The notes: generated by a model not told the origin, from the sequence alone. A DNA stretch of 64,000 nt from Aliiroseovarius halocynthiae (GCF_007004645.1 NZ_ML660019.1:1753098-1817097); one strand, 5' to 3'; shown: positions 18,877 to 27,516, numbered from the stretch's first letter. Program-made: numbers and translations.

Positions 18877-20532
18877 ATGGCCGCATATCAGTACGTTTAC
18901 CACATGGACGGGGTGTCCAAGACCTATCCCGGTGGCAAGAAATGCTTTGAGAATATCCGCCTCAGCTTCCTGCCCGGCGTGAAGATCGGCGTTGTTGGTG
19001 TGAACGGCACCGGTAAATCGACGCTGATGCGCATCATGGCGGGCATCGACAAGGAATTTCAGGGCGAGGCATGGGCCGCTGAGGGGGCCAAAGTCGGCTA
19101 TCTGCCGCAAGAGCCCGAGCTGGACGCGTCGTTGGATGTGCGCGGCAACGTCATGCAGGGCGTGGCCGAGAAAAAAGCCATCCTTGAGCGCTATAACGAA
19201 CTGGCCATGAACTACTCGGACGAAACCGCCGAGGAAATGGCAAAGCTGCAAGACGAGATCGATGCACAGAACCTGTGGGATCTGGACGCGCAGATTGATG
19301 TGTCGATGGAGGCACTGCGCTGCCCCCCCGATGACGCCGACGTCACGACCCTGTCGGGTGGTGAAAAACGCCGCGTCGCGCTGTGCAAGCTGCTTCTGGA
19401 AGCGCCTGACATGCTGCTTTTGGACGAACCGACCAACCACTTGGACGCTGAAACCATCGCGTGGCTGCAACAGCACCTGATCGACTATAAGGGCACCATC
19501 CTGATCGTCACTCACGACCGTTACTTCTTGGATGACATCACCGGCTGGATCCTTGAACTCGACCGCGGATCGGGCATCCCTTACGAGGGCAACTACTCGG
19601 CGTGGCTGGAACAGAAAGCCAAACGGCTGGAACAGGAAGCCCGCGAAGACAAATCCAAACAGAAAACGCTGGAGCGCGAACTGGAATGGATGCGTCAAGG
19701 CCAAAAAGCCCGTCAGGCCAAATCCAAAGCCCGTATCGCTGCCTATAACGAAATGGCCGGCCAGTCCGAGCGTGACAAAGTCGGCCGTGCCCAGATCGTC
19801 ATCCCCAACGGCCCCCGAATGGGATCTAAGGTGATCGAGGTCGAAGGCCTGAAGAAAGCCATGGGCGACAAGCTGTTGATTGAAGGGCTGGATTTCAGCC
19901 TGCCCCCCGGCGGTATCGTCGGCGTCATCGGCCCCAACGGCGCGGGTAAATCGACGCTCTTTAAGATGCTGACCGGTCAGGAACAGCCCGATGAAGGCAC
20001 TGTGGAACTCGGCGACACCGTGAAACTGTCCTATGTGGACCAGTCGCGCGACGACCTGAACGATGGCGACACCGTCTGGGAAGCCATTTCAGGCGGGGCC
20101 GAGATCATCGAACTGGGCGACGCGCAGGTGAACTCCCGCGCATATTGCTCCAGCTTCAACTTCAAAGGCGGCGACCAGCAGAAGAAGCTGAACCTGCTGT
20201 CAGGCGGTGAACGCAACCGTGTGCACATGGCGCGTCTGTTGAAAGAGGGCGGCAACGTGCTGCTGCTCGACGAACCGACCAACGACTTGGACGTGGAAAC
20301 CCTGCGCGCACTCGAAGACGCACTGGTGGATTTCGCCGGCTGCGCCGTCGTCATCTCGCACGACCGCTTCTTCCTTGACCGTATCTGCACCCACATCCTG
20401 GCCTTCGAAGGCGACGCCCATGTGGAATGGTTCGAAGGCAACTTCGAGGATTACGAAGAGGACAAAAAGCGCAGGCTGGGCCCGGACGCGCTGGAGCCCA
20501 AGCGCTTGAAGCATAAGAAGTTTACGAGATGA
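18877..20532 (+). CDS. ettA: Energy-dependent translational throttle protein EttA (ABC-F)
   Basis: A 551-residue ABC-F protein that binds the ribosomal E site and gates elongation according to ATP/ADP ratio. It has two ABC domains: Walker A GVNGTGKSTLMRIMAG and IGPNGAGKSTLFKMLTGQ; signatures LSGGEKRRVALCKLL and LSGGERNRVHMARLL; Walker B LLLDEPTNHLDAETI and LLLDEPTNDLDVETL. The arm insertion in domain 1 and the basic linker (RQGQKARQAKSKARIAAYNE) identify EttA. There are no membrane segments. GAGGA precedes the ATG. Confidence 0.96.
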   Translation: MAAYQYVYHMDGVSKTYPGGKKCFENIRLSFLPGVKIGVVGVNGTGKSTLMRIMAGIDKEFQGEAWAAEGAKVGYLPQEPELDASLDVRGNVMQGVAEKKAILERYNELAMNYSDETAEEMAKLQDEIDAQNLWDLDAQIDVSMEALRCPPDDADVTTLSGGEKRRVALCKLLLEAPDMLLLDEPTNHLDAETIAWLQQHLIDYKGTILIVTHDRYFLDDITGWILELDRGSGIPYEGNYSAWLEQKAKRLEQEAREDKSKQKTLERELEWMRQGQKARQAKSKARIAAYNEMAGQSERDKVGRAQIVIPNGPRMGSKVIEVEGLKKAMGDKLLIEGLDFSLPPGGIVGVIGPNGAGKSTLFKMLTGQEQPDEGTVELGDTVKLSYVDQSRDDLNDGDTVWEAISGGAEIIELGDAQVNSRAYCSSFNFKGGDQQKKLNLLSGGERNRVHMARLLKEGGNVLLLDEPTNDLDVETLRALEDALVDFAGCAVVISHDRFFLDRICTHILAFEGDAHVEWFEGNFEDYEEDKKRRLGPDALEPKRLKHKKFTR

Positions 20533-20535
20533 ACA

Positions 20536-20562
20536 AAGGGCCCCAATTTCGGGGCCTTTTTT
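20536..20562 (+). terminator. Rho-independent terminator after ettA
   Basis: AAAGGGCCCC, loop AATTTC, GGGGCCTTTTTT, immediately after the ettA stop codon. Confidence 0.9.
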
Positions 20563-20566
20563 ATCA

Positions 20567-20675
20567 GCGCGAGGCAGCGGATTTGACTTCAAATCCGCGT
20601 TCGCGCACCCTTGAATTGACGAACAACACTAACCATCTAGTAGTTGTTCGAGTCGCGGCGGCCCTGTGGGCTGCC
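20567..20675. repeat. Three consecutive hairpin-forming inverted repeats
   Basis: Hairpin A (20567-20606) has outer arms GCGCGA/TCGCGC and a ten-base inner arm GCGGATTTGA/TCAAATCCGC. Hairpin B (20621-20649) pairs GAACAACACTA with TAGTAGTTGTTC around ACCATC. Hairpin C (20657-20675) pairs GGCGGCCC with GGGCTGCC. They sit in a gene-poor gap of about 660 bases after ettA. The inner arm superficially recalls a tRNA-Sec anticodon arm but does not fold as one. It could be a structured RNA, an integration scar or a repeat element. Confidence 0.55.
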
Positions 20676-20896
20676 CTCTCGAAAAGCGCTTAGCGGTGCT
20701 ATGTCGAAACCTTTGCGGGAAGTAGGCTAAGGCGGTCCGACAGGACTCGCGGCGGAGCTGCGAATAATCTGAGCGGGTGGCTGCCGACCGAGCAACCAAT
20801 CGGCCGAACGGTTACTCGAACTGCTAGCAAGGGCAGTATAATCCACTGAGTGTTCTTTAACGCTCGTGCGCATGAGCATCGCTAAGGACAATTCCA

Positions 20897-20992
20897 ATGC
20901 GATTTTCATACAAAATAGAGGGGCGAGTGTCATATGGCGACGTTATCGGAACCATTGCTCTCTTGCTGACAATACTAGGATTCTTCCTTTAA
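20897..20992 (+). CDS. Possible 31-aa membrane peptide
   Basis: The frame reads MRFSYKIEGRVSYGDVIGTI, then ALLLTILGFFL, and stops. The N-terminal half is polar and basic; the C-terminal half is one hydrophobic helix, the layout of a small single-pass inner-membrane protein. AAGGA at 20884-20888 gives an eight-base spacing, and a GC hairpin with a following pyrimidine/T run ends the unit at about 21020. I recognise no family. The ribosome site, coherent topology and terminator argue for a real small gene, but the frame is short enough to be chance. Confidence 0.45.
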   Translation: MRFSYKIEGRVSYGDVIGTIALLLTILGFFL

Positions 20993-20996
20993 CGTC

Positions 20997-21025
20997 GGGC
21001 GGTCTTCGGGCCGCCCCTCTTCTTT
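20997..21025 (+). terminator. Hairpin terminator after the 31-aa frame
   Basis: GGGCGG, loop TCTTCGGG, CCGCCC is followed by CTCTTCTTTT, a few bases past the stop codon at 20992. Confidence 0.6.
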
Positions 21026-21180
21026 TCACCCATAGGACATCGCCTGACCCTAGGTGGGCGGAACGCCCTGTCACGCCGAAGGCGTGCCTCCAGCAAAATT
21101 GCTTTGCGTGCCTCTGGAACGACGGGGAGGGTCATCTCTCGGCAATTGCCAAGCAATCACCTGCCGATCAGCGGGGCGTT

Positions 21181-21200
21181 GTCCGGTCTGTCGACCGGAC
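21181..21200. repeat. Perfect inverted repeat GTCCGGTC/GACCGGAC
   Basis: Eight-base arms around TGTC, just beyond the 3' end of the leftward thioesterase gene. It may stabilise or end that transcript, though no T run follows on either strand. The same gap also holds CACGCC-GAA-GGCGTG at about 21071-21085. Confidence 0.5.
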
Positions 21201-21220
21201 GAAAGGGCAATAGGCAAACG

Positions 21221-21622
21221 CTACCCCTTCTCCACTGCCACCGGCTGACCCTCTTCATCCAACGCGACAAACACAAACACGCCCTCGGTCACCTTGTGTT
21301 TGGACCGGCCGCGATCGCGTTCCGACCACGCCTCCAGCGTGATGGACATTGACGTGGTACCGACCTTCGTGACCTCGCCATAAAGGCACAGCACATCCCC
21401 CACTTTGACCGGAGAGATGAATTTCATCGCGTCCACCGCAACGGTCGCCACACGCCCGCCTGCGTATTCCGCGGCCAAGACGCCACCTGCAATATCCATT
21501 TGGGACAGGACCCAGCCGCCGAAGATGTCGCCTGCCACGTTGGTGTCCTTGGGCATGGCAAGCGTGCGCAGGATGATGTCGCCTTCGGGGGCGGATTGAG
21601 TATCAGACATCTTGGTGGACAT
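21221..21622 (-). CDS. Acyl-CoA thioesterase, YciA-like hotdog protein
   Basis: A 133-residue hotdog-fold thioesterase. The central signature DTNVAGDIFGGWVLSQMDIA and the Asp-containing VAVDAMKFISPVKVGDVLCL match the YciA/BFIT acyl-CoA hydrolase group. The start at 21622 is preferred because GAGG lies five bases upstream; alternative in-frame ATGs exist at 21637 and 21610. It hydrolyses acyl-CoAs in the cytoplasm; the chain length is unknown. It follows hpaR on the same strand after an 80-base gap. Confidence 0.87.
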   Translation of the reverse strand: MSTKMSDTQSAPEGDIILRTLAMPKDTNVAGDIFGGWVLSQMDIAGGVLAAEYAGGRVATVAVDAMKFISPVKVGDVLCLYGEVTKVGTTSMSITLEAWSERDRGRSKHKVTEGVFVFVALDEEGQPVAVEKG

Positions 21623-21700
21623 TGGGGCCTCGTTCATTGCTTCCCTTTGGGTAAGCTGCACCAAGGCCCCGCGCAAGGAGGTCCTTACGTTATGCCCCTA

Positions 21701-22132
21701 TCAGGCCGCGCGTGCGACGTCGTATAGCTCGTTCAACAGATCCAGAAGCGTTTCCATCTTCTCGGCCCCGAACTTCTCTTCCAAATCCTCATAGATGCCA
21801 GCCGCTTTTTGCGACATCGCGGTGTACCGCCGGCAGCCTTCCGTGGTGATCTGCACACGTCGGCGGCGTGCGTCGGTGTCCTCGATCCGCTCGATCAACC
21901 CGCGTTCGGTCAGGGTTTTCAGGATGCGCGACAAGCTGGGGGGCATCAAAACGCAGCGCTCGGCCAATTCGGTGGCGCAGCAGGGTTTGCCTTCTGCCAG
22001 AACGCGGATGACGCGCCATTGCTGGACGGTCAGGCCGATGTCATCCAGCTCCTGCCGGAAGGGCTTGAGGGTCGCCTCACGGGCGTGGAGGAGCGCCAGA
22101 GGCAGCGCGCGATCGAGTTTCTTCAGTGTCAT
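21701..22132 (-). CDS. hpaR: HpaR-type MarR regulator (homoprotocatechuate operon regulator)
   Basis: A 143-residue MarR-family repressor. The winged helix covers about residues 30-100 (IRVLAEGKPCCATELAERCV, PPSLSRILKTLTERGLIERI, wing DTDARRRRVQITTEG). The N-terminus LDRALPLALLHAREATLKPF is the pattern of HpaR/HpcR, which responds to aromatic acids such as homoprotocatechuate. Start 22132 has AAGGA upstream. It overlaps the 3' end of the isomerase gene by 56 bases. No other hpa genes except hpaF are in the window, so its true target is uncertain. Confidence 0.82.
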   Translation of the reverse strand: MTLKKLDRALPLALLHAREATLKPFRQELDDIGLTVQQWRVIRVLAEGKPCCATELAERCVLMPPSLSRILKTLTERGLIERIEDTDARRRRVQITTEGCRRYTAMSQKAAGIYEDLEEKFGAEKMETLLDLLNELYDVARAA

Positions 22133-22526
22133 CTTGGGTCCTTTCGCGGATAACCGCGTGGATCGTGCTCCAGCTTTTGCGGCTAAAGCGGGTTTCAATT
22201 TCCTGAACCTCAAGGCTTAGAATAAAGGGCGTATCGCCCAACTGCGGGCGCAGCGCGTCCTCAACCGCGCTGTAAAGGGTGTCGGCGATGGCCTCGCGCG
22301 TGGCCTCGTCCCGTCCCTGCCCAAGCCTTAGGATCATATCGACGAAGTGATACCCGCCTGCCCCGTCTCCGATGGCATCAACATCGGCTTCAAACCCACG
22401 CACGCGGATACCGCCGATGGGGCATTGCCCCGTGGCGACCAAAGCGGCGCGCATGGTTTCGGCCAGCACAGGCAAGTTTGCCTGTTGGCCCAGCCCGTTG
22501 CTGTATTCAAATGACAAATGCGGCAT
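22077..22526 (-). CDS. hpaF: 5-carboxymethyl-2-hydroxymuconate isomerase-like protein
   Basis: A 149-residue tautomerase-superfamily protein. The start at 22526 is fixed by AAGGAG five bases upstream and by chemistry: it places proline directly after Met (MPHLSFEYS), and the N-terminal proline is the catalytic base of this superfamily. The frame could open at a GTG two codons earlier, which would mask the proline. Core residues VDMILRLGQGRDEATREAIA match HpaF/HpcD. The C-terminal 25 residues beyond ...STIHAVI are longer than usual and overlap hpaR. Confidence 0.82.
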   Translation of the reverse strand: MPHLSFEYSNGLGQQANLPVLAETMRAALVATGQCPIGGIRVRGFEADVDAIGDGAGGYHFVDMILRLGQGRDEATREAIADTLYSAVEDALRPQLGDTPFILSLEVQEIETRFSRKSWSTIHAVIRERTQDDTEETRSRAASGAPPRP

Positions 22527-22600
22527 GTTCACTCCTTAACACTGGTAATAAATACCGGACGTTGGGAAATTGCAAATCATTGCAGGTGCAACAAGTTGTC

Positions 22601-23833
22601 TCAGGTGTTAAGTACCCCCGCTGCGACCCACGCGTCAAACTCGGCCAGCACCCGATCCGAGAATGCCGCGTCGTTGATATGGCTGTCCAACTCAATCAGG
22701 GTCACATTGTCCGGGCAATGCGCGCGGATCTCATCAACGAAAGCCGCCAGCCCGTCGGCATCGTGCAGCGGGCCACCCGGGCGGTCCCATTCATTGCCGC
22801 CTTCAAGAGGTAGAATTAGGTTCACTGGGCCATTTGCGAGGGCCAGCTGAATGCACATGGCCTGCGCCATCTCGCGCCGCTGCTCAGGCGTCATCATAAC
22901 CGAAGACAGCAGCCGGTTATGGGCGTGCACTTCTTGGCCCTTCAGCTTCGGCGGGGCGTCCTGCCAGCCGATAAAATCCACAAGGTCATAGCAGCCGATG
23001 GATACCATCTGCGGCGTTCCAGACGCGCCCGCATTGGTCATCCGGTCCGGGCCCGCCGAGATAGTGGACCCCATGATGTGATTGCCAAGTTCCTGCGGGG
23101 CGAAATCCAGAACGGCCGCAAAAGCACCTCCGCCCGCAAGGCTTTCGAACGCCCTTCCGCCCATGCCTGTTGCGTGGAAGACGGCGACCTCGAACCCGCG
23201 TTTTTCCAGCGCCGGTTTCAGGCTGACCATATAGCGCAGCACAGTTTTACCGAAGCTGGTCATACCGATGAGTGGCTTTTGAAAGTCCGGTTTCTCGACC
23301 GCGCGGGCGGCACCCAGAACGGCACCAGCGGCTTGTGACAACGACGCTTTGCAGATCGAGTTCAACCCATAAAGCCCGCCCGCCCACAGGATCATCTGCA
23401 CGTCCGCTGGCAAGCGCTCTGGCGGGATCAAGGGCGAGAAACTAACGGTGGACACGACGTATTTCGGCACCCCAATCGGCAATGCCTGACACAGATCCAA
23501 CGCCGCATCCGTGCCCATGGTTCCACCCAGCACGATCAACCCGTCGAACACGCCTTCACGATAGAGCTTCAACGCCAGAGCGGCAGACCCCTGCGCCATG
23601 ATCTGCATGGCCGTGTTCTCGTCCCCGCTGTCGATGGCGGCTTGGATAGACGACCCACCCGCCTCGGCCACGTCATGTTTGGAATAGTCGCACGGCGCGC
23701 TTGGATCGCCCAGAACCGAGATGTCCATCGTGGCCACGCCACCACCCTGCGCCCGGATCACATCGGCGATATAGTTCAGCTCGTCATCTTTGGTGTCATA
23801 GGTCCCGACGACCAGAATTACCTTATCGCTCAT
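22601..23833 (-). CDS. Tm-1-like ATP-binding protein (UPF0261)
   Basis: A 410-residue protein of the UPF0261 family, named for the N-terminal domain of tomato Tm-1. It begins MSDKVILVVGTYDTKDDELN and contains the conserved FDGLIVLGGTMGTDAALDL and GMTSFGKTVLRYMVSLKPAL segments of its two Rossmann-like halves. Bacterial members usually sit with a TIM-barrel partner, which I do not see here. Its ATG at 23833 overlaps the aldehyde dehydrogenase stop (ATGA), so it is translationally coupled to that catabolic gene. Its reaction is unknown to me. Confidence 0.85.
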   Translation of the reverse strand: MSDKVILVVGTYDTKDDELNYIADVIRAQGGGVATMDISVLGDPSAPCDYSKHDVAEAGGSSIQAAIDSGDENTAMQIMAQGSAALALKLYREGVFDGLIVLGGTMGTDAALDLCQALPIGVPKYVVSTVSFSPLIPPERLPADVQMILWAGGLYGLNSICKASLSQAAGAVLGAARAVEKPDFQKPLIGMTSFGKTVLRYMVSLKPALEKRGFEVAVFHATGMGGRAFESLAGGGAFAAVLDFAPQELGNHIMGSTISAGPDRMTNAGASGTPQMVSIGCYDLVDFIGWQDAPPKLKGQEVHAHNRLLSSVMMTPEQRREMAQAMCIQLALANGPVNLILPLEGGNEWDRPGGPLHDADGLAAFVDEIRAHCPDNVTLIELDSHINDAAFSDRVLAEFDAWVAAGVLNT

Positions 23834-25314
23834 AGCTGCATCCATGCTGTCTTGAGGTCGAAATACTTGTCGAACGCGTGCATCGATTTGTCATGGCCGT
23901 TGCCCGATTGCTTGACGCCGCCCAAGGGCACCGTGCCATCCGCGCCGCCATAGGTGTTCACGTGCACGACGCCTGCCTGAATGTCGCGCACCATGTTATG
24001 CGCGCGTGACAGGTTCGACGTCCAAACCCCTGCGGCCAAACCAAATTTCGTGGAGTTGGCCATGGCAACGGCTTCTTCGTCTGACTTGAACGACGTGACG
24101 GCCAGCACCGGACCGAACACTTCGTTCTGGGCCACATTGTCTTGCGGCTTCACGCCTTTCAGAACGGTCGGCTCCATGAAATAGCCACCTGTGTCTTCCA
24201 TGATACGCGAGCCACCCAGCGCAATCTCGGCACCTTCTTCGACGGCCTTGGTGACGAAGTTCAGGTTGCCTTCCAATTGGGTCAGGTTGTTAACGGCACC
24301 GATATTGGTGTTCAGATCCAGGGGGTTGCCTACCTTCATCGCAGCTGCATGACGAGACAGCGCCTCGACAAACTCGTCATGAATGTTCTCTTCTACCAGC
24401 AACCGAGACCCGGCCACGCAGACCTGCCCCGCGTTGCGGAAGATCCCAGCGGCGGAAACCTTTGCCGCCTGTTCCAGATCTGGGGCGTCGGCAAAGACCA
24501 CGTTGGGGGACTTGCCGCCCAGCTCCAGATAGCAGCGTTTCAGATTCGAGCGTGCCGAGTATTCCAACAACCTGCGCCCCACCCCGCCAGACCCGGTAAA
24601 GACCAACACGTCCACATCCATCGACAAGGCCAGCGCCTCGCCGGTGACGGACCCCGCCCCGGTGACGACGTTCAAAACGCCATCCGGCAGGCCAGCCTCA
24701 GCCGCCAGTTCGGCCAGCCTGAGCAATGTTAAAGAGGCCGTTTCCGCCGGTTTCAACACCACCGAGTTCCCCGCTGCCAACGCAGGCGCCAATTTCCACG
24801 CGCCAATCATCAACGGGAAGTTCCACGGTACGATCGCGCCGACAACGCCCACGGGTTCCTTATGCACCAAACCCAGCACATTGCCCGCCGTCGGAGCAAT
24901 CTCACCATAGACCTTGTCCAACGCCTCGGCATAGTAGCGGAAGGTTCCCGCCGCTGAACCCGGCTCGGCCTTTAGGGCCATACCGATCTCGGTCCCGTTA
25001 TCGCGCACGCCCAGAACCGCCAGTTCCAGAGCATTCTGCTCGATCAGATCCGCCAGCTTGTGCAGCACCTTCTTGCGATGCGCCGGGGCCGCGCGCGACC
25101 AACGCCCGTCGTCAAAGGCTCGACGTGCCGCCGCAACGGCCCGATCAACATCCGCAGCGGATGCCCGCTCAATCGTGGTCAGTCTTTGCCCGTCAATCGG
25201 CGAGAGAACGTCTTGCGCTTCGCCCTCAGCGTCTTGCCACGCTCCGTCAATATATAGTTTCTGCGGCGCGACAGGATTGCGGGAAAGCTCGTTGATGCGT
25301 GACTGGTCTGCCAT
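23830..25314 (-). CDS. NAD(P)-dependent aldehyde dehydrogenase, PuuC-like
   Basis: A 494-residue ALDH superfamily enzyme oxidising an aldehyde to the acid. The catalytic cysteine is in RNAGQVCVAGSRLLVEENIH, the general base in CYLELGGKSPNVVFADAPDL, the cofactor loop is FTGSGGVGRRLLEYSARSNL and the oxyanion Asn is in PWNFPLMIGAWKLAPALAAG. It resembles gamma-glutamyl-aminobutyraldehyde and betaine-aldehyde dehydrogenases; the substrate is not settled. Its first 136 bases overlap the 3' end of the TctA frame, an unusually long overlap. The TTT transporter neighbours suggest it acts on an imported compound's product. Confidence 0.9.
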   Translation of the reverse strand: MADQSRINELSRNPVAPQKLYIDGAWQDAEGEAQDVLSPIDGQRLTTIERASAADVDRAVAAARRAFDDGRWSRAAPAHRKKVLHKLADLIEQNALELAVLGVRDNGTEIGMALKAEPGSAAGTFRYYAEALDKVYGEIAPTAGNVLGLVHKEPVGVVGAIVPWNFPLMIGAWKLAPALAAGNSVVLKPAETASLTLLRLAELAAEAGLPDGVLNVVTGAGSVTGEALALSMDVDVLVFTGSGGVGRRLLEYSARSNLKRCYLELGGKSPNVVFADAPDLEQAAKVSAAGIFRNAGQVCVAGSRLLVEENIHDEFVEALSRHAAAMKVGNPLDLNTNIGAVNNLTQLEGNLNFVTKAVEEGAEIALGGSRIMEDTGGYFMEPTVLKGVKPQDNVAQNEVFGPVLAVTSFKSDEEAVAMANSTKFGLAAGVWTSNLSRAHNMVRDIQAGVVHVNTYGGADGTVPLGGVKQSGNGHDKSMHAFDKYFDLKTAWMQL

Positions 25315-26819
25315 TCGTCAGTCTTTCTTTCTTTATAGTCCAGCCAGACCCGGCGGAAATGCAGGAGCAGGACAAGGACAATCATTCCGAACAGGATCGC
25401 CGCGATCGGGCGATCAATGAAATCAAGCGGGGTCTTCACGCGCGCCATCGCGCTGCGCAGTTTCACTTCCATAATGCCGCCCAGAACCATGCCCAACACG
25501 ATGGGCACGACGGGCAGTTGCATGCGTTTCATGATGAAGCCAAAGATGCCGAAACCGGCGGCGATGATACAGTCCGTCAGCGAGTTGCGAAGCGAATAGA
25601 CCCCCACGAAGCTGAGGATCAGGATGCAGACGCCAAGGAACCGGTTGGGGATTTTCACCACCTTGATCAGCTGGTTTGTCGCGACCAACAGGAAGGCCAC
25701 CACCAGCACGTTCAGGATCAATAGCGCAAGATAAAGCGCCACCACAAAATCCATATCGTTTTGGAAGAGCTGCGGGCCGGGGATCACATTGTGGACATAG
25801 AAAACGGACAGCATCATCGCCGTCAACGCCTCGCCCGGGATGCCCAGTGCCAGAAGCGGCACCATGGCGGCGCCGGGAACGGCGTTGTTCGCGGTCTCCG
25901 CCGCGATCAGTCCCTCGGAAGAGCCATGCCCGAAATCCTCGGGCCGTTTCGACGACTTCTGCGCGTAGGTATAGGACATGAATTGCGCGGTGAACTCGCC
26001 CACGCCAGGGATCATGCCCATCACCACACCAAACGTGGCCGAGATGCCCGCGATGCGCGGATGGCGGGCCAACTCGCGGAAACCCTGAAAGAAGCTGCCT
26101 TTTAACTTGGTCAGGCGCACTTTTTCGTCGTCGCCGTGAAGAAGTGTGAAGGCTTGGCTCAGTGCAAACAGGCCCAGAACGACAACGATCAGATTAACTC
26201 CGCCCGACAGCCAGCTTTGGTCAAACGTATAGCGTTTTGAATAGCTCGCCGGGTGCAGGCCGATCGTGTTCAGCCAGATGCCAAAGCACGCCATAGCGGC
26301 GGCAATCAGCGTGTGTTTGCGGTGCGCGGTTACGACAAGGATGATGCCCAGAAGCGCCGCCAAGAAGATCTCTCGCGAGCCAAACATCGGGGCGATTTTC
26401 GCCAGAATGGGCGCGAAGAAGATCAGGCAGACGACCGAGAAGATGCCGCCAAAGAAAGACGAGCTATAGGCCAATGACAACGCACGCCGCGCCTCGCCCC
26501 GCGTTGTCATCGGGTATCCGTCATAGGTTGTCAGCGCATTCACCGCCGTGCCCGGCGTGTTGATCAGGATCGCAGGTATCGACCCGCCATACATCGAGCT
26601 GCCATAGATGCCCAACAGCACGGTCAGGCCCACAATGGGGTCCATACTGAAGGTGGCGGGCAAGAGGATTGCGATGGCCACAGCCGGGCCAACGCCGGGG
26701 ATCGCACCAATCAGAACGCCGCCGACAGAGCCAACAAGCAGCGCGAGCACCACATCCCAGCGCGCCAGAACCGAGGAGCTGGCCTGCACCTGTGCAAGGA
26801 AATCGTAGATCAGGTCCAT
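25179..26819 (-). CDS. tctA: Tripartite tricarboxylate transporter large permease TctA, extended C-terminus
   Basis: A 546-residue inner-membrane protein with about eleven hydrophobic helices. Signature segments GAIPGVGPAVAIAILLPATF and GMIPGVGEFTAQFMSYTYAQ mark TctA. Relatives end soon after the last helix, here near FRRVWLDYKERK. This frame instead runs on for about 50 polar residues into the aldehyde dehydrogenase gene. At that point the DNA has three AAAG units; a fourth unit would put a TGA in frame two codons later (K-K-D-stop). It is cotranscribed with tctC and tctB upstream. Confidence 0.88.
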   Translation of the reverse strand: MDLIYDFLAQVQASSSVLARWDVVLALLVGSVGGVLIGAIPGVGPAVAIAILLPATFSMDPIVGLTVLLGIYGSSMYGGSIPAILINTPGTAVNALTTYDGYPMTTRGEARRALSLAYSSSFFGGIFSVVCLIFFAPILAKIAPMFGSREIFLAALLGIILVVTAHRKHTLIAAAMACFGIWLNTIGLHPASYSKRYTFDQSWLSGGVNLIVVVLGLFALSQAFTLLHGDDEKVRLTKLKGSFFQGFRELARHPRIAGISATFGVVMGMIPGVGEFTAQFMSYTYAQKSSKRPEDFGHGSSEGLIAAETANNAVPGAAMVPLLALGIPGEALTAMMLSVFYVHNVIPGPQLFQNDMDFVVALYLALLILNVLVVAFLLVATNQLIKVVKIPNRFLGVCILILSFVGVYSLRNSLTDCIIAAGFGIFGFIMKRMQLPVVPIVLGMVLGGIMEVKLRSAMARVKTPLDFIDRPIAAILFGMIVLVLLLHFRRVWLDYKERKTDEWQTSHASTSFPAILSRRRNYILTERGKTLRAKRKTFSRRLTGKD

Positions 26820-26826
26820 GCTGCCC

Positions 26827-27516
26827 TCAGAAATTCAGGATGAAGAACGAACGCAGCGCGCCCGGAAGATATTCATAAATCGTCGCGCCGGGGATCTTCA
26901 CTTGCAGGAAGCTTTTGAAGATTAGAACGACCAGAACAGCGAAGATGCCCGCACTCCACATCATCAGGCGAGAGCGATAGCCAACGCGCCATGTCAGGAT
27001 CAACGAGAACGCGATGGTGACCGGCAGATAGCCAATCAGCGGCACCAAAAGCACATAGGCCAGGAACCAACCGGCCCATTCGAAGACAGACGCCCAAATC
27101 TTGGCTTCGCGCCGGTCGGTCCAATGTTGGTACAGCCATGTCACGCGGATAATCGCGACCAGAAACACAAAGGGGGCCGCGGCAATGGGGCCAAGCCAGA
27201 GCGCCAACCCAATCGCCAGCACAGCCCAAGACAGGCTTTCGGCCCATTGGAACCAATCCGCTTCGCGCATCCAACGCGGCAAAAGGCGGGGCTTGCGTGG
27301 CAAATGCCAGAAATGCAGCGCGGTGAACACCACCATGCCCCCCACACCAATCGCTGGCCAAAACCGAGGCTGCGCGAAGAAGTCTTTGCCTTTCAGCCAC
27401 TTGGTTTGATCTTCAATGGCTGCCAACAAAAGCGTGGCACAGATCAAAAACAAGGCCGCGAACAACACCTGACCGCGCTGTGGCCGGTCGGGATGTTCTG
27501 TGATTTCGTCGCTCAT
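26827..27516 (-). CDS. tctB: Tripartite tricarboxylate transporter small subunit TctB
   Basis: A 229-residue membrane protein with four to five hydrophobic helices (QVLFAALFLICATLLLAAIE, LVPLIGYLPVTIAFSLILTW and others) in the arrangement of TctB. The start at 27516 has GGAAAG eight bases upstream; a GTG at 27546 would add ten charged residues. The stop is seven bases before tctA. It forms the membrane unit of the secondary transporter together with TctA. Confidence 0.85.
   Translation of the reverse strand: MSDEITEHPDRPQRGQVLFAALFLICATLLLAAIEDQTKWLKGKDFFAQPRFWPAIGVGGMVVFTALHFWHLPRKPRLLPRWMREADWFQWAESLSWAVLAIGLALWLGPIAAAPFVFLVAIIRVTWLYQHWTDRREAKIWASVFEWAGWFLAYVLLVPLIGYLPVTIAFSLILTWRVGYRSRLMMWSAGIFAVLVVLIFKSFLQVKIPGATIYEYLPGALRSFFILNF

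Noticed and set aside
20577..20598. tRNA-Sec-like anticodon arm (GACTTCAAATCC)
   Set aside because: The bases pair as a ten-base perfect palindrome instead of a five-base stem with a seven-base loop. No acceptor stem, D arm or T arm can be folded around it.
22526..22532. Earlier GTG start for the HpaF-type isomerase
   Set aside because: It would bury the N-terminal proline needed for tautomerase catalysis, and the AAGGAG spacing suits the ATG at 22526.
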